From positions 434,001 through 498,000 of the forward strand of contig NZ_JFZG01000003.1 of NCBI RefSeq assembly GCF_000607165.1: 64,000 nt of DNA. The letters are read 5' to 3'. Under the pieces are notes generated by a model, which did no database searches, was not told where the DNA came from, and saw only the letters and a program-made list of their open reading frames with translations. This document shows, piece after piece, positions 30,768 to 39,079 of this stretch. How positions within the stretch are numbered: the first letter of the stretch is position 1; each line of letters starts with the position of its first letter. Made by a program: the position numbers and the translations under genes. Source of the DNA: Ralstonia pickettii. Lineage in GTDB: Bacteria; Pseudomonadota; Gammaproteobacteria; Burkholderiales; Burkholderiaceae.

Positions 30768-32234
30768 ATGGTTCTGTCTTTTGCGATCTGGCTGCCGATC
30801 TTCTTCGGCGTGCTGGTGCTGGCCTCGGGCTCAGACCGCAATCCCGGTTATGTCCGCTGGATGTCGTTGATCGGCTCGCTGATCAGCTTCGTGATGACGC
30901 TGCCGCTGATTACGCGTTTCGATAAGACGACGGCTGCGATGCAGTTCGTCGAGAAATCGTCGTGGATCGAGCGCTTCCACATCAGCTACTACCTGGGTGT
31001 CGACGGCATCTCGATGTGGTTCGTGGTGCTGACTGCATTCATCACCGTCATCGTGGTGATTGCTGCGTGGGAAGTGATCACGGAGCGCGTGGCGCAGTAC
31101 ATGGCCGCGTTCCTGATCCTGTCGGGTCTGATGATCGGTGTGTTCGCGTCGCTCGACGGTCTGCTGTTCTACGTGTTCTTCGAAGCCACGCTGATCCCGA
31201 TGTACATCATCATCGGTGTGTGGGGTGGCCCGAATCGCGTCTACGCGGCATTCAAGTTCTTCCTGTACACGCTGCTGGGCTCGTTGCTGACGCTGGTTGC
31301 GCTGCTGTATCTGTACTTCCACAGCGGCACGTTTGAAATCCTGCAGTGGCATCAGGTCAAGCTGTCGATGAACGAGCAGATCCTGATCTTCCTCGCGTTC
31401 TTCATGGCTTTTGCGGTGAAGGTGCCGATGTGGCCGGTGCACACCTGGCTGCCGGACGCCCACGTGGAAGCGCCCACCGGCGGCTCCGTGGTCCTGGCTG
31501 CCATCATGCTGAAGCTGGGCGCCTACGGTTTCCTTCGGTTCTCGCTGCCGATCGCGCCGGATGCGAGTCACAGCCTGTCGGCATTCATCATTGCGATCTC
31601 GCTGGTCGCCGTGATTTACATCGGCTTGGTCGCGCTGGTGCAGGCCGACATGAAGAAGCTGGTCGCGTATTCGTCGATTGCGCACATGGGCTTCGTCACA
31701 CTGGGCTTCTTCATCTTCAACGAGATCGGCGTCGAGGGCGGTATTGTCCAGATGATTTCGCACGGCTTCATCTCGGGTGCCATGTTCCTGTGCATTGGCG
31801 TGCTGTATGACCGTGTGCACTCGCGCCAGATCGCCGATTACGGCGGTGTGGTGAACACGATGCCGAAGTTCGCGGCGCTGTCGGTGTTCTTTGCGATGGC
31901 CAACTGCGGCCTGCCGGCAACTTCGGGTTTCGTCGGCGAGTTCATGGTGATCCTGGGTTCGGTCAAGTTCAATTTCTGGATTGGTTTGCTGGCCGCCACG
32001 GCACTGATCTTTGGTGCTGCGTATTCGCTGTGGATGGTCAAGCGCGTGATCTTCGGTGATGTGACCCACAAGCACGTTGCCGAATTGAAGGACCTGAATT
32101 GCCGCGAGTTCTTCATGCTGGGCGTGCTGGCGATCGCCACCCTGTACATGGGCCTGTATCCGAAGCCCTTCACCGATGTCATGCATGCGTCCGTGGTCAA
32201 CCTGCTGACCCACGTGGCTCAGTCGAAGCTGTAA
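30768..32234 (+). CDS. nuoM: NADH-quinone oxidoreductase subunit M
   Basis: A 488-residue antiporter-like proton-pumping subunit. The conserved membrane Glu is in FFEATLIPMYIIIGVWGG, the Lys region in AVKVPMWPVHTWLPDAHVEA, and the second Lys in QADMKKLVAYSSIAHMG. About fourteen transmembrane helices are expected. It starts 12 nt after nuoL. Confidence 0.97.
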   Translation: MVLSFAIWLPIFFGVLVLASGSDRNPGYVRWMSLIGSLISFVMTLPLITRFDKTTAAMQFVEKSSWIERFHISYYLGVDGISMWFVVLTAFITVIVVIAAWEVITERVAQYMAAFLILSGLMIGVFASLDGLLFYVFFEATLIPMYIIIGVWGGPNRVYAAFKFFLYTLLGSLLTLVALLYLYFHSGTFEILQWHQVKLSMNEQILIFLAFFMAFAVKVPMWPVHTWLPDAHVEAPTGGSVVLAAIMLKLGAYGFLRFSLPIAPDASHSLSAFIIAISLVAVIYIGLVALVQADMKKLVAYSSIAHMGFVTLGFFIFNEIGVEGGIVQMISHGFISGAMFLCIGVLYDRVHSRQIADYGGVVNTMPKFAALSVFFAMANCGLPATSGFVGEFMVILGSVKFNFWIGLLAATALIFGAAYSLWMVKRVIFGDVTHKHVAELKDLNCREFFMLGVLAIATLYMGLYPKPFTDVMHASVVNLLTHVAQSKL

Positions 32235-32250
32235 GCAGCGAGAAGAAACT

Positions 32251-33726
32251 ATGCAATCGTCCTCCTCTATTGCGGCTTTTGCCCCAATCGTTTTTCTCGC
32301 GCTGGGCATTGGTGCCGTCAACTGGATTGACTTGGCCCGCGGCCAGAAGCGAAGCAGCGTGGCTTACCCGGTTTCGTTGGTGATTACGCTGGTGCTGGCC
32401 GTGTGGTTCGGGCTGAATGCTGCCAACGGCGAGACGCACTACGTCTTCGGCAACATGGCCGTCATCGACCCGATGGCCAACGTGCTGGCGTCTTTCTGTG
32501 CGCTGACCCTGTTTGCCACACTGGTCTACACGCGCCGCTATTTGGCCGACCGGGACATGTACGCAGGCGAGTTCTACATGTTTGCCCTGTTCACGCTGGG
32601 CGGTCAGGTGGTGATGATCACCGGCAACAACTTCCTGGTGCTCTATCTGGGTCTGGAATTGCTGTCGCTAGCGTCGTACACACTGGTTGCGCTGCGTCGC
32701 CGTTCGAACGTGTCGTCCGAATCGGCCATGAAGTATTTCATTCTGGGCGCACTCGCATCGGGCCTGTTGCTGTACGGCATGTCGATGCTGTACGGCGCGA
32801 CTGGTTCGTTGGAACTGGGTAAGGTGTTTGACGCTATCAAGAACGGCGAGATCAACAAGACGATCCTCGTGTTTGGCGTGGTGTTCATCGTCGCCGGTCT
32901 GGGCTTCAAGCTGGGTGTGGCGCCGTTCCACATGTGGGTGCCGGACGTGTACCAGGGCTCGCCGACGGCCGTGACGCTGCTGATTGCCGGCGCACCGAAG
33001 GTGGCGGCGTTCGCGATGACGTTTCGCATTCTGGTGGAAGGCCTGCTGCCGCTGGCGTTCGATTGGCAGAACATGCTGATCGTGCTGGCCGTCGTGTCGT
33101 TGGCTATCGGCAATATCACGGGCGTTGTTCAGACCAACTTCAAGCGTCTGCTGGGCTATTCCACCGTCTCGCACATGGGCTTTCTGCTGCTGGGCCTTGT
33201 GTCGGGCGTCAGCTCCGGCAAGCCGGATTTGACGGCCCAGGCCTACAGCGCGTCGATGTTCTATGCGATTACCTACGTGCTGACCGCATTGGGTGGCTTC
33301 GGCATGATCCTGCTGCTTGCGCGCAAGGGCTATGAGGCAGAAGAGATTGCCGACCTGAAAGGCTTGTCGAAGAAGAGCCCGTGGTTTGCGCTGCTGATGC
33401 TGTTCATCATGATGTCGCTGGCGGGCTTGCCGCCCACAGTTGGCTTCTACGCCAAGCTGTCGGTCCTGGGCGCGGTGGTGGATGCCGGTATGCCGTGGCT
33501 GGCCGTCGTGGCGGTGCTGTTCTCGCTGGTCGGTGCGTTTTACTACCTGCGCGTCATCAAGGTCATGTACTTTGATGCGCCGGCAGATGATGGCCCCGTG
33601 GAGGCCACCTTCGGCCTGCGTTCGTTGCTGTCGGTCAATGGCTTGCTGGTGCTCTTGCTGGGTATCTTCCCGGCCGGCCTGATGGCTGTGTGCTATCAGG
33701 CAATCCGCCTGACGTTGGCTTCGTAA
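32251..33726 (+). CDS. nuoN: NADH-quinone oxidoreductase subunit N
   Basis: A 491-residue antiporter-like subunit. Key blocks are LYLGLELLSLASYTLVALRR (Glu), FKLGVAPFHMWVPDVYQGSP (Lys) and QTNFKRLLGYSTVSHMGFLL. It is the last complex I subunit of the operon. The DUF2818 gene follows after 13 nt. Confidence 0.97.
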   Translation: MQSSSSIAAFAPIVFLALGIGAVNWIDLARGQKRSSVAYPVSLVITLVLAVWFGLNAANGETHYVFGNMAVIDPMANVLASFCALTLFATLVYTRRYLADRDMYAGEFYMFALFTLGGQVVMITGNNFLVLYLGLELLSLASYTLVALRRRSNVSSESAMKYFILGALASGLLLYGMSMLYGATGSLELGKVFDAIKNGEINKTILVFGVVFIVAGLGFKLGVAPFHMWVPDVYQGSPTAVTLLIAGAPKVAAFAMTFRILVEGLLPLAFDWQNMLIVLAVVSLAIGNITGVVQTNFKRLLGYSTVSHMGFLLLGLVSGVSSGKPDLTAQAYSASMFYAITYVLTALGGFGMILLLARKGYEAEEIADLKGLSKKSPWFALLMLFIMMSLAGLPPTVGFYAKLSVLGAVVDAGMPWLAVVAVLFSLVGAFYYLRVIKVMYFDAPADDGPVEATFGLRSLLSVNGLLVLLLGIFPAGLMAVCYQAIRLTLAS

Positions 33727-33739
33727 CACGCCGAGCACC

Positions 33740-34054
33740 ATGAGCACTTCGACGGGCGGTCTGTTTGTCATCGTGTTGGCACTGATCTGTGCCAACCTGC
33801 CGTTCGTCAATCAACGCGTGCTGGCTCTGGTGCCAGCACGCTGGCCGCGCAAGCCGTTCTGGCTGCGCGGCACCGAGCTGATTGCCATGTATGTTGTGGT
33901 GGGGCTGATCGGCTTCGGTATCGAATCGAGCCAAGGCAATGCGTTTGCGCAAGGCTGGCAGTTTTATGCGATCACCGCTTGCCTGATGCTGGTGTTCGCG
34001 TTTCCCGGCTTTACGTGGCAATACCTGATTCGCCATCCTCGCGATTCCCGTTAA
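33740..34054 (+). CDS. DUF2818 family small membrane protein
   Basis: A 104-residue protein with three predicted transmembrane segments (about residues 5-22, 45-65 and 75-98). It closes the nuo operon. I recognise it as the DUF2818 protein usually found after nuoN in betaproteobacteria. A role in complex I assembly or stability is suggested only by this position. Confidence 0.85.
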   Translation: MSTSTGGLFVIVLALICANLPFVNQRVLALVPARWPRKPFWLRGTELIAMYVVVGLIGFGIESSQGNAFAQGWQFYAITACLMLVFAFPGFTWQYLIRHPRDSR

Positions 34055-34098
34055 TTCCCGCCGGGCAGGTTCTCGCTGTCTCGGCATGAGAGAGCGCC

Positions 34099-34710
34099 AT
34101 GTCCGATTACACCCCGCTGAACGCCACCCCTGATGGGACGCAGGACCCGGATGCCGGTCTGCGCGAGACGCAGGTTGCCTCTGCGTTGATGCACCAGGGC
34201 AAATTTCTCACGCTCAAGCAAGACATCGTCCGTCTGCCGGACGGCCGCAATGCCAGCCGCGAATACCTGATTCACCCCGGCGCGGTGATGATGATTCCGT
34301 TGTTCGACGACGGCACCGTGCTGATGGAGCGTCAGTTCCGCTACCCGGTCGGCCAGGTGATGATTGAATTCCCGGCCGGCAAGCTCGATCCGCAGGAAGG
34401 CGCGCTCACATGCGGCAAGCGCGAACTGCGTGAGGAAACCGGCTACACGGCTGAGCGCTGGGATTACCTCACGCGCATTCACCCGGTCATTTCGTATTCC
34501 ACCGAGTTCATCGATATCTATCTCGCGCGCGATCTCAAGCAGGGTACGGCCATGCTGGAAGAAGGCGAATTTCTCGAAACTTTCGTCACGCCGGCCGGCC
34601 AGCTGATCGATTGGGTGCGCGAAGGTAAGATTTCCGACGTGAAGACCATCATCGGCACGTTTTGGCTTGAGAAAATTCTGTCAGGAGCGTGGACGCCGGG
34701 TGCCGTCTGA
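34099..34710 (+). CDS. NUDIX hydrolase (ADP-ribose pyrophosphatase-like)
   Basis: A 203-residue NUDIX protein. The Nudix box is GKLDPQEGALTCGKRELREETGYT at about residues 94-117 (G-x5-E-x7-REx2EExG with one extra residue before the helix). The fold entry MMIPLFDDGTVLMERQFRYPVG is typical of ADP-ribose/ADP-sugar hydrolases. It probably cleaves ADP-ribose to AMP and ribose 5-phosphate. It begins 44 nt after the DUF2818 gene. Confidence 0.88.
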   Translation: MSDYTPLNATPDGTQDPDAGLRETQVASALMHQGKFLTLKQDIVRLPDGRNASREYLIHPGAVMMIPLFDDGTVLMERQFRYPVGQVMIEFPAGKLDPQEGALTCGKRELREETGYTAERWDYLTRIHPVISYSTEFIDIYLARDLKQGTAMLEEGEFLETFVTPAGQLIDWVREGKISDVKTIIGTFWLEKILSGAWTPGAV

Positions 34711-34764
34711 GGCGCTTATAGCCGCCGCTTGATCACACCGTTTTCCTGTCGTTGTTACCATAGC

Positions 34765-34798
34765 GAACGGTCGTGCGAAAAAATTAGCACGACCGTTC
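34765..34798. promoter_or_regulatory. Perfect 12-bp inverted repeat, probable TetR-family operator
   Basis: GAACGGTCGTGC (34765-34776), a 10-nt A/T-rich spacer, then GCACGACCGTTC (34787-34798). Each arm holds an AACG-NN-CGT-like core typical of TetR-family operators. The right arm ends inside the -35 box of the DUF1178 promoter. A related 12-mer (10 of 12 identical to the right arm) is found at 63131-63142 upstream of another acyl-CoA gene. No T-tract follows, so it is unlikely to be a terminator. Confidence 0.6.
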
Positions 34799-34824
34799 AC
34801 AAATTTTCGAATCGGGGATACACT
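34796..34824 (+). promoter_or_regulatory. Predicted promoter of the DUF1178-acyl-CoA dehydrogenase operon
   Basis: TTCACA (34796-34801), 17 nt, TACACT (34819-34824). A small stem GGGGAT-ACACTC-ATCCCC (34814-34831) overlaps the -10 region and start site. Confidence 0.5.
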
Positions 34825-34847
34825 CATCCCCATGCGCTGGACCGATC

Positions 34848-35309
34848 ATGAAAGTGCTGGACCTCCGCTGTGCCAATGACCACCGCTTCGAAGGCTGGTT
34901 CGGATCCGATGCCGACCTGCAATCGCAGCAAAAGCGCGGGCTATTGACGTGCCCAGTTTGCGGTCATAACGAGGTTGAGCGCTTGCCGAGTGCGCCGCGC
35001 CTGAATCTGTCGTCGTCACGTGCGGAGACCGCCCAGAAAAGCGGCACCGCCAAGGCAGCTGAAGGCGAGGGCGGCGCGCCCGCAGCCCTGCAACAGCTCT
35101 ATCTGAAAGCCGTGCGCCACGTCTTGGCCAATACCGAGGACGTCGGCGAGCGGTTTGCAGAAGAGGCGCGCCGCATGCATTACAACGAGGCGCCGGAGCG
35201 GGGCATTCGCGGGACGACGTCTCGGGAGGAAGCGCAGGAACTGGCAGAGGAAGGCATTGACGTGATGCCGCTGTTGGTGCCCGACGCGCTCAAGCAGCCC
35301 GTGCACTGA
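34848..35309 (+). CDS. DUF1178 family protein
   Basis: A 153-residue protein. The N-terminus MKVLDLRCANDHRFEGWFGS and the CPVCGHNEVERLPSAP motif (about residues 42-57) pair a Cys with a CxxC, suggesting a small zinc-ribbon. The remainder is acidic and helical, with the conserved FAEEARRMHYNEAPERGIRG. The function of the family is unknown. It is the first gene after the TetR-like operator and leads into the acyl-CoA dehydrogenase pair. Confidence 0.87.
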   Translation: MKVLDLRCANDHRFEGWFGSDADLQSQQKRGLLTCPVCGHNEVERLPSAPRLNLSSSRAETAQKSGTAKAAEGEGGAPAALQQLYLKAVRHVLANTEDVGERFAEEARRMHYNEAPERGIRGTTSREEAQELAEEGIDVMPLLVPDALKQPVH

Positions 35310-35393
35310 CAGCCTCGATTCAGGTCCGCGCCGGTCCGACAGAACGTTCTCCACCGATTTGCCGCGGTGGGGAGCCAACCACAGGAGACAGGC

Positions 35394-36590
35394 ATGGATC
35401 TGAACTACTCGGCGGCCGATGATGCGTTCCGCCAGGAAGTCCGCGGCTGGCTGGAAGCCAATCTGCCCAAGGACATCCAAGACAAGGTGTTGAACCACCG
35501 CCGCCTGAACCGCGACGATTTCGTTCGTTGGCACAAGGCGCTCGCGGCCAAGGGTTGGTCGGTACCTCACTGGCCGGTCGAGTGGGGCGGCACCGGCTGG
35601 TCTCCCATCCAAAAGCACATCTGGGACGAAGAATGCGCGGAGGTCGGCGCGCCCGGCGTGCTGCCGTTCGGCGTCAGCATGGTCGCCCCCGTGATCATGA
35701 AATACGGCAATGAAGCGCAGAAGCGCTATTTCCTGCCGCGCATCGTTGACTGCACCGATTGGTGGTGCCAGGGTTATTCGGAGCCAGGTTCCGGTTCCGA
35801 TCTGGCCTCGGTGAAGACGCGCGCCGTGCGCGAAGGCGATCACTACATCGTCAACGGTCAGAAGACCTGGACCACGCTTGGCCAACACGCCGACATGATC
35901 TTCTGCCTGGTCCGCACGGACCCGGACGCGAAGAAGCAAGAGGGCATTTCGTTCCTGCTGATCGACATGAAGACGCCGGGCATTACCGTGCGCCCCATCA
36001 TCATGTTGGACGAAGAGCACGAAGTGAACGAGGTGTTCTTCGACAACGTCAAGGTACCGGTTCAAAACCTGATCGGTGATGAGAACCGCGGCTGGACATA
36101 CGCCAAGTATCTGCTCGGCCACGAGCGCACGGGCATCGCGCGTGTGGGCAATTCCAAGCGCGAACTGGCGTTTCTCAAGCGCGTTGCCAAGCAACACCAG
36201 AAGAACGGCAAGCCGCTGCTGCAGGACCCGGTGTTCGGTGCCAAGGTGGCGTCGCTGGAAATTGAACTGCTGGCACTGGAGATGACGGTGCTGCGCGTGG
36301 TGTCGAGCGAGAACGCCGGCAAAGGCCCCGGCCCCGAGGCGTCGCTGCTCAAGATCAAGGGCACGCAGATCCAACAGATGCTGACCGAGTTGATGGTCGA
36401 GGCAGTGGGGCCGTATGCCCAGCCGTTCGACCCGAGCTACCTGGAAGGCGACACCTCGCAGGCGGTGACGGGCGACAACGATGCCGCGCCGCTTGCGCCG
36501 TACTACTTCAACTATCGCAAGACCTCGATCTACGGCGGGTCGAATGAGATCCAGCGCAACATCATCTCGCAGATGATCCTTGGCGTCTGA
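35394..36590 (+). CDS. Acyl-CoA dehydrogenase, catalytic member of a pair (PimC-like)
   Basis: A 398-residue flavoprotein that introduces the alpha-beta double bond in acyl-CoA. FAD-contact blocks are WWCQGYSEPGSGSDLAS and NGQKTWTTLGQHAD. The C-terminal IYGGSNEIQRNIIS is present, but the position of the MCAD catalytic Glu is Gly. A Glu in the G-helix segment LLGHERTGIARVG is the likely base, as in LCAD and isovaleryl-CoA dehydrogenase. The ATG at 35394 has AGGAG upstream. It resembles the large subunit of pimeloyl-CoA dehydrogenase. The next gene is its likely partner. Confidence 0.9.
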   Translation: MDLNYSAADDAFRQEVRGWLEANLPKDIQDKVLNHRRLNRDDFVRWHKALAAKGWSVPHWPVEWGGTGWSPIQKHIWDEECAEVGAPGVLPFGVSMVAPVIMKYGNEAQKRYFLPRIVDCTDWWCQGYSEPGSGSDLASVKTRAVREGDHYIVNGQKTWTTLGQHADMIFCLVRTDPDAKKQEGISFLLIDMKTPGITVRPIIMLDEEHEVNEVFFDNVKVPVQNLIGDENRGWTYAKYLLGHERTGIARVGNSKRELAFLKRVAKQHQKNGKPLLQDPVFGAKVASLEIELLALEMTVLRVVSSENAGKGPGPEASLLKIKGTQIQQMLTELMVEAVGPYAQPFDPSYLEGDTSQAVTGDNDAAPLAPYYFNYRKTSIYGGSNEIQRNIISQMILGV

Positions 36591-36625
36591 GCAGAACGGC
36601 GACAGAACACATATCGGAGACAAAC

Positions 36626-37756
36626 ATGGATTTCTCGTTCACCGACGAGCAGAAGCAACTGGCCGATGCAGTGCGCCGCTTCATCGACAAAGACTATGGT
36701 TTTGAGGCCCGCAACAAGGTCGTGTACTCGCCGGAAGGCGTGTCACAGGCTCACTGGGATGCGCTGGCCGAACTGGGCCTGACCGCGTTGCCGGTGCCCG
36801 AAGCACAAGGCGGTTTTGACGGCCGCGCAATGGACTTGCTGGTGGTGATGCAGGAACTCGGCCGCGGCCTGGTCGTGGAACCGTATCAGGCGACCGTGCT
36901 TGGCGCGCAGGCGCTCAAGCTTGCAGGCGGGCAGGATGCCTTGCTTGAAGAAGTCGCCGGCGGCGCCGTGAAGCTGGCTATCGCCTTCGGCGAGCCCCAA
37001 TCGCGTTACGAACTTTTCAACGTCACCACGCGTGCCGCGCAGCAGGGCAGTGGCTGGACGCTCACGGGCGAGAAGGCGGTTGTGGTGCATGGCGCGCAGG
37101 CAGACAAGCTGATCGTCTCGGCGCGCAAGGGCGGTGAAGCGCGTGATACGTCGGGCCTGTCGCTCTTTGTTGTCGACCGCACTGCGGCCGGCGTCACGGT
37201 CAAGGACTACCGAACGATCGACAACCTGCACGCTGCGGACATCCGCTTTGACAATGCACCGGCAACGCTGCTTGGCGCCGCGGGCGAAGCGTGGGAAACG
37301 ATCGACGCCGTGGCGGATCTTGGTTGCGTGCTGTTGTGCGCTGAAGCGATCGGCCTCATCGATGCACTGAACGCTGCAACGCTGGAGTACACCAAGACCC
37401 GCCAGCAGTTTGGCGTGCCCATCGCGCGCTTCCAGGCATTGCAGCACCGCATGGTCGACATGTTCATCCATGGCGAGCAAGCGCGCTCGATTACCTATCT
37501 GGCCGCCGCGCATTTTGAAGATGGCGACGTCGAGGCACGCCGTCGCTATGTGTCTGCGGCCAAAGCGCGTGTCGGACAGGCAGCGCGTGACGTTGGCCAG
37601 GAAGCCGTGCAACTGCACGGCGGCATGGGCGTCACGAACGAATTGCCCGCCGCGCACATGTTCAAGCGGCTGACGATGATCAACACGACGCTGGGCGACG
37701 TGGATCATCACCTGGCACGCTTCGCATCGCTGCCTGGCTTCCAGCAAGCAGCGTAA
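36626..37756 (+). CDS. Acyl-CoA dehydrogenase, probable non-catalytic partner (PimD-like)
   Basis: A 376-residue acyl-CoA dehydrogenase-fold protein. The N-terminal helical domain ([20 protein letters not shown]) and the C-terminal [20 protein letters not shown] are clear. Neither catalytic Glu position is conserved: the G-helix reads [14 protein letters not shown] and the C-terminal catalytic loop reads [13 protein letters not shown]-binding Arg ([10 protein letters not shown]) and QLHGG remain. This fits a flavin-sharing, base-less subunit in a heteromer with the preceding gene, as in FadE pairs of actinobacteria. The judgement is from reading motifs by eye. Confidence 0.87.
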   Translation: MDFSFTDEQKQLADAVRRFIDKDYGFEARNKVVYSPEGVSQAHWDALAELGLTALPVPEAQGGFDGRAMDLLVVMQELGRGLVVEPYQATVLGAQALKLAGGQDALLEEVAGGAVKLAIAFGEPQSRYELFNVTTRAAQQGSGWTLTGEKAVVVHGAQADKLIVSARKGGEARDTSGLSLFVVDRTAAGVTVKDYRTIDNLHAADIRFDNAPATLLGAAGEAWETIDAVADLGCVLLCAEAIGLIDALNAATLEYTKTRQQFGVPIARFQALQHRMVDMFIHGEQARSITYLAAAHFEDGDVEARRRYVSAAKARVGQAARDVGQEAVQLHGGMGVTNELPAAHMFKRLTMINTTLGDVDHHLARFASLPGFQQAA

Positions 37757-37768
37757 CGGCAAACCTGA

Positions 37769-37793
37769 ACGCCCCGCATTCGTGCGGGGCGTT
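37769..37793 (+). other. Intra-operon stem-loop before the first MaoC gene
   Basis: The stem ACGCCCCGCA-TTCG-TGCGGGGCGT is very stable and sits 20 nt before the MaoC start, just ahead of its GGAGGAG ribosome site. The T-rich tail (TTGTCATTT) is interrupted, so termination would be partial. It may instead stabilise the upstream message. Confidence 0.55.
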
Positions 37794-37812
37794 GTCATTT
37801 GGAGGAGACGAT

Positions 37813-38298
37813 ATGGCGGAGAACGAAAGGGCAGAAGCAACGCGATCGTACGAGTTCTACTTCGATGATTTCGAAGTCGGTCGTACGCTGCAGATGGGTA
37901 CCTACACCGTCACCGAAGAAGAGATCCTGACCTTCGCGCGGCAGTACGATCCGCAGCCGTTCCACATCGATGCGGAAGCCGCCAAGCACAGCATCTACGG
38001 CGGCATCATTTCCAGCGGCTGGATGACCTGCTCCATCATGATGCGGCTGATGGTGACCGGCTTCCTCGGCAAGGCGGCCAGCATGGGTTCGCCCGGCGTG
38101 GATGAAATCCGCTGGATGAAGCCGGTGTATCCGGGCGACACGCTGTCGGTGTCGAGTACATGCATGGAAGTACGTCCGTCGCAGTCGAAGCCGGACCGCG
38201 GCGTGGCCGTCAACCGCTGGGAGGCGCGTAACCAGCGCGGCGAACTCGTCTGCACGGTGACGGGCATGGGCCTGTTTGGCCGGCGCCCGAAGGCTTGA
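37813..38298 (+). CDS. MaoC family dehydratase (hot-dog fold), first of a pair
   Basis: A 161-residue hot-dog protein. The hydratase-2 signature is partly visible as [20 protein letters not shown] (catalytic Asp and His) followed by [16 protein letters not shown]. It probably hydrates enoyl-CoA made by the dehydrogenase pair. The ATG at 37813 follows GGAGGAG; the earlier in-frame ATG-like start lies in the hairpin. Confidence 0.87.
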   Translation: MAENERAEATRSYEFYFDDFEVGRTLQMGTYTVTEEEILTFARQYDPQPFHIDAEAAKHSIYGGIISSGWMTCSIMMRLMVTGFLGKAASMGSPGVDEIRWMKPVYPGDTLSVSSTCMEVRPSQSKPDRGVAVNRWEARNQRGELVCTVTGMGLFGRRPKA

Positions 38299-38335
38299 TT
38301 ACCCGTCATCGCATCACAACAAGGAGACAACCCAG

Positions 38336-38815
38336 ATGCGCATCATCGAATCGCTCGACGAGCTCAAAGGCTTGATCGGCCAGGAAGTTGCCGTGAGCGA
38401 CTGGACAGAGATCACGCAGCAGCAGGTGAACCTCTTCGCCGAGGCCACGGGCGATCACCAGTGGATTCACGTGGACGTTGAGCGTGCGAAGCGCGAGTCG
38501 CCGTTCGGAGCGCCGGTGGCGCACGGCTTCCTGACGCTGTCGTTGCTGCCGATGCTGATGGCGAACGCGATCGAGATGGCCGACGTGAAGATGGGCGTGA
38601 ACTACGGCCTGAACAAGGTCCGTTTCACCGCGCCCGTGCCGGTGGGCAGCCGTGTGCGCGCCCGCGTGAAGCTGGTGGAAATGGAAGCGCTGCCACCATT
38701 GCCTAATGCGCCCACGCTGACAGGCGCTCAGATGACCTGGGCTGTGACCATCGAACGCGAAGGGCAGGAGCGCCCGGTTTGCGTGGCCGAATCGATTTCG
38801 CGCCGCTATTCCTGA
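38336..38815 (+). CDS. MaoC family dehydratase (hot-dog fold), second of a pair
   Basis: A 159-residue hot-dog protein with the motif QQVNLFAEATGDHQWIHVD and AHGFLTLSLLPML, matching the (R)-specific enoyl-CoA hydratase signature (Asp and His in GDHQWIH). The ATG at 38336 follows AAGGAG. Both MaoC proteins keep the Asp/His pair, so each may be active alone. The operon ends with a terminator 24 nt downstream. Confidence 0.88.
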   Translation: MRIIESLDELKGLIGQEVAVSDWTEITQQQVNLFAEATGDHQWIHVDVERAKRESPFGAPVAHGFLTLSLLPMLMANAIEMADVKMGVNYGLNKVRFTAPVPVGSRVRARVKLVEMEALPPLPNAPTLTGAQMTWAVTIEREGQERPVCVAESISRRYS

Positions 38816-38838
38816 GTCTCGCTTTTCGTAGGTTCACC

Positions 38839-38867
38839 AGGCCGGCGCAATGCCGGCCTTTCTTTTT
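38839..38867 (+). terminator. Rho-independent terminator after the MaoC pair
   Basis: The stem AGGCCGGC-GCAAT-GCCGGCCT is followed by TTCTTTTT. Confidence 0.9.
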
Positions 38868-38910
38868 CATTGGCTTGCCCTTGCACTCCGCTTGTTTTGT
38901 GCTTGTCTTC

Positions 38911-38983
38911 ATGCGCCCCAAGCGGGCGCATCCTGTCGAACAAATGCGCGTTCTTGGCGCGGCTTTGGCACCGTTTTGGCGCG
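38911..38983 (+). promoter_or_regulatory. Candidate NtrC activator sites upstream of urtA
   Basis: Two 17-bp motifs with the NtrC layout (TGCACY-N5-RGTGCA, loosely matched): TGCGCG-N5-GGCGCG at 38945-38961 and GGCACC-N5-GGCGCG at 38967-38983. Their centres are 22 bp apart, two helical turns. A perfect 8-bp inverted repeat ATGCGCCC-N5-GGGCGCAT lies just upstream at 38911-38931. They are 55-130 bp before the predicted sigma-54 start, the normal place for an enhancer. The match to the enteric consensus is imperfect. Confidence 0.45.
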
Positions 38984-39011
38984 GATTTCCCTTCGAATGA
39001 GCCAAATGTGA

Positions 39012-39027
39012 TGGCACGGTAGTTGCA
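39012..39027 (+). promoter_or_regulatory. Sigma-54 (RpoN) promoter of the urt operon
   Basis: TGGCAC (39012-39017), 5 nt, TTGCA (39023-39027). It matches the sigma-54 consensus exactly, with GG and GC elements 10 nt apart. Transcription would start near 39038, about 42 nt before the urtA ATG. Confidence 0.85.
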
Positions 39028-39079
39028 ATTTTGGGTCCCGGGGAGTCGTTCTCGCCACCAATAAACCCAAGGAGCCGCA

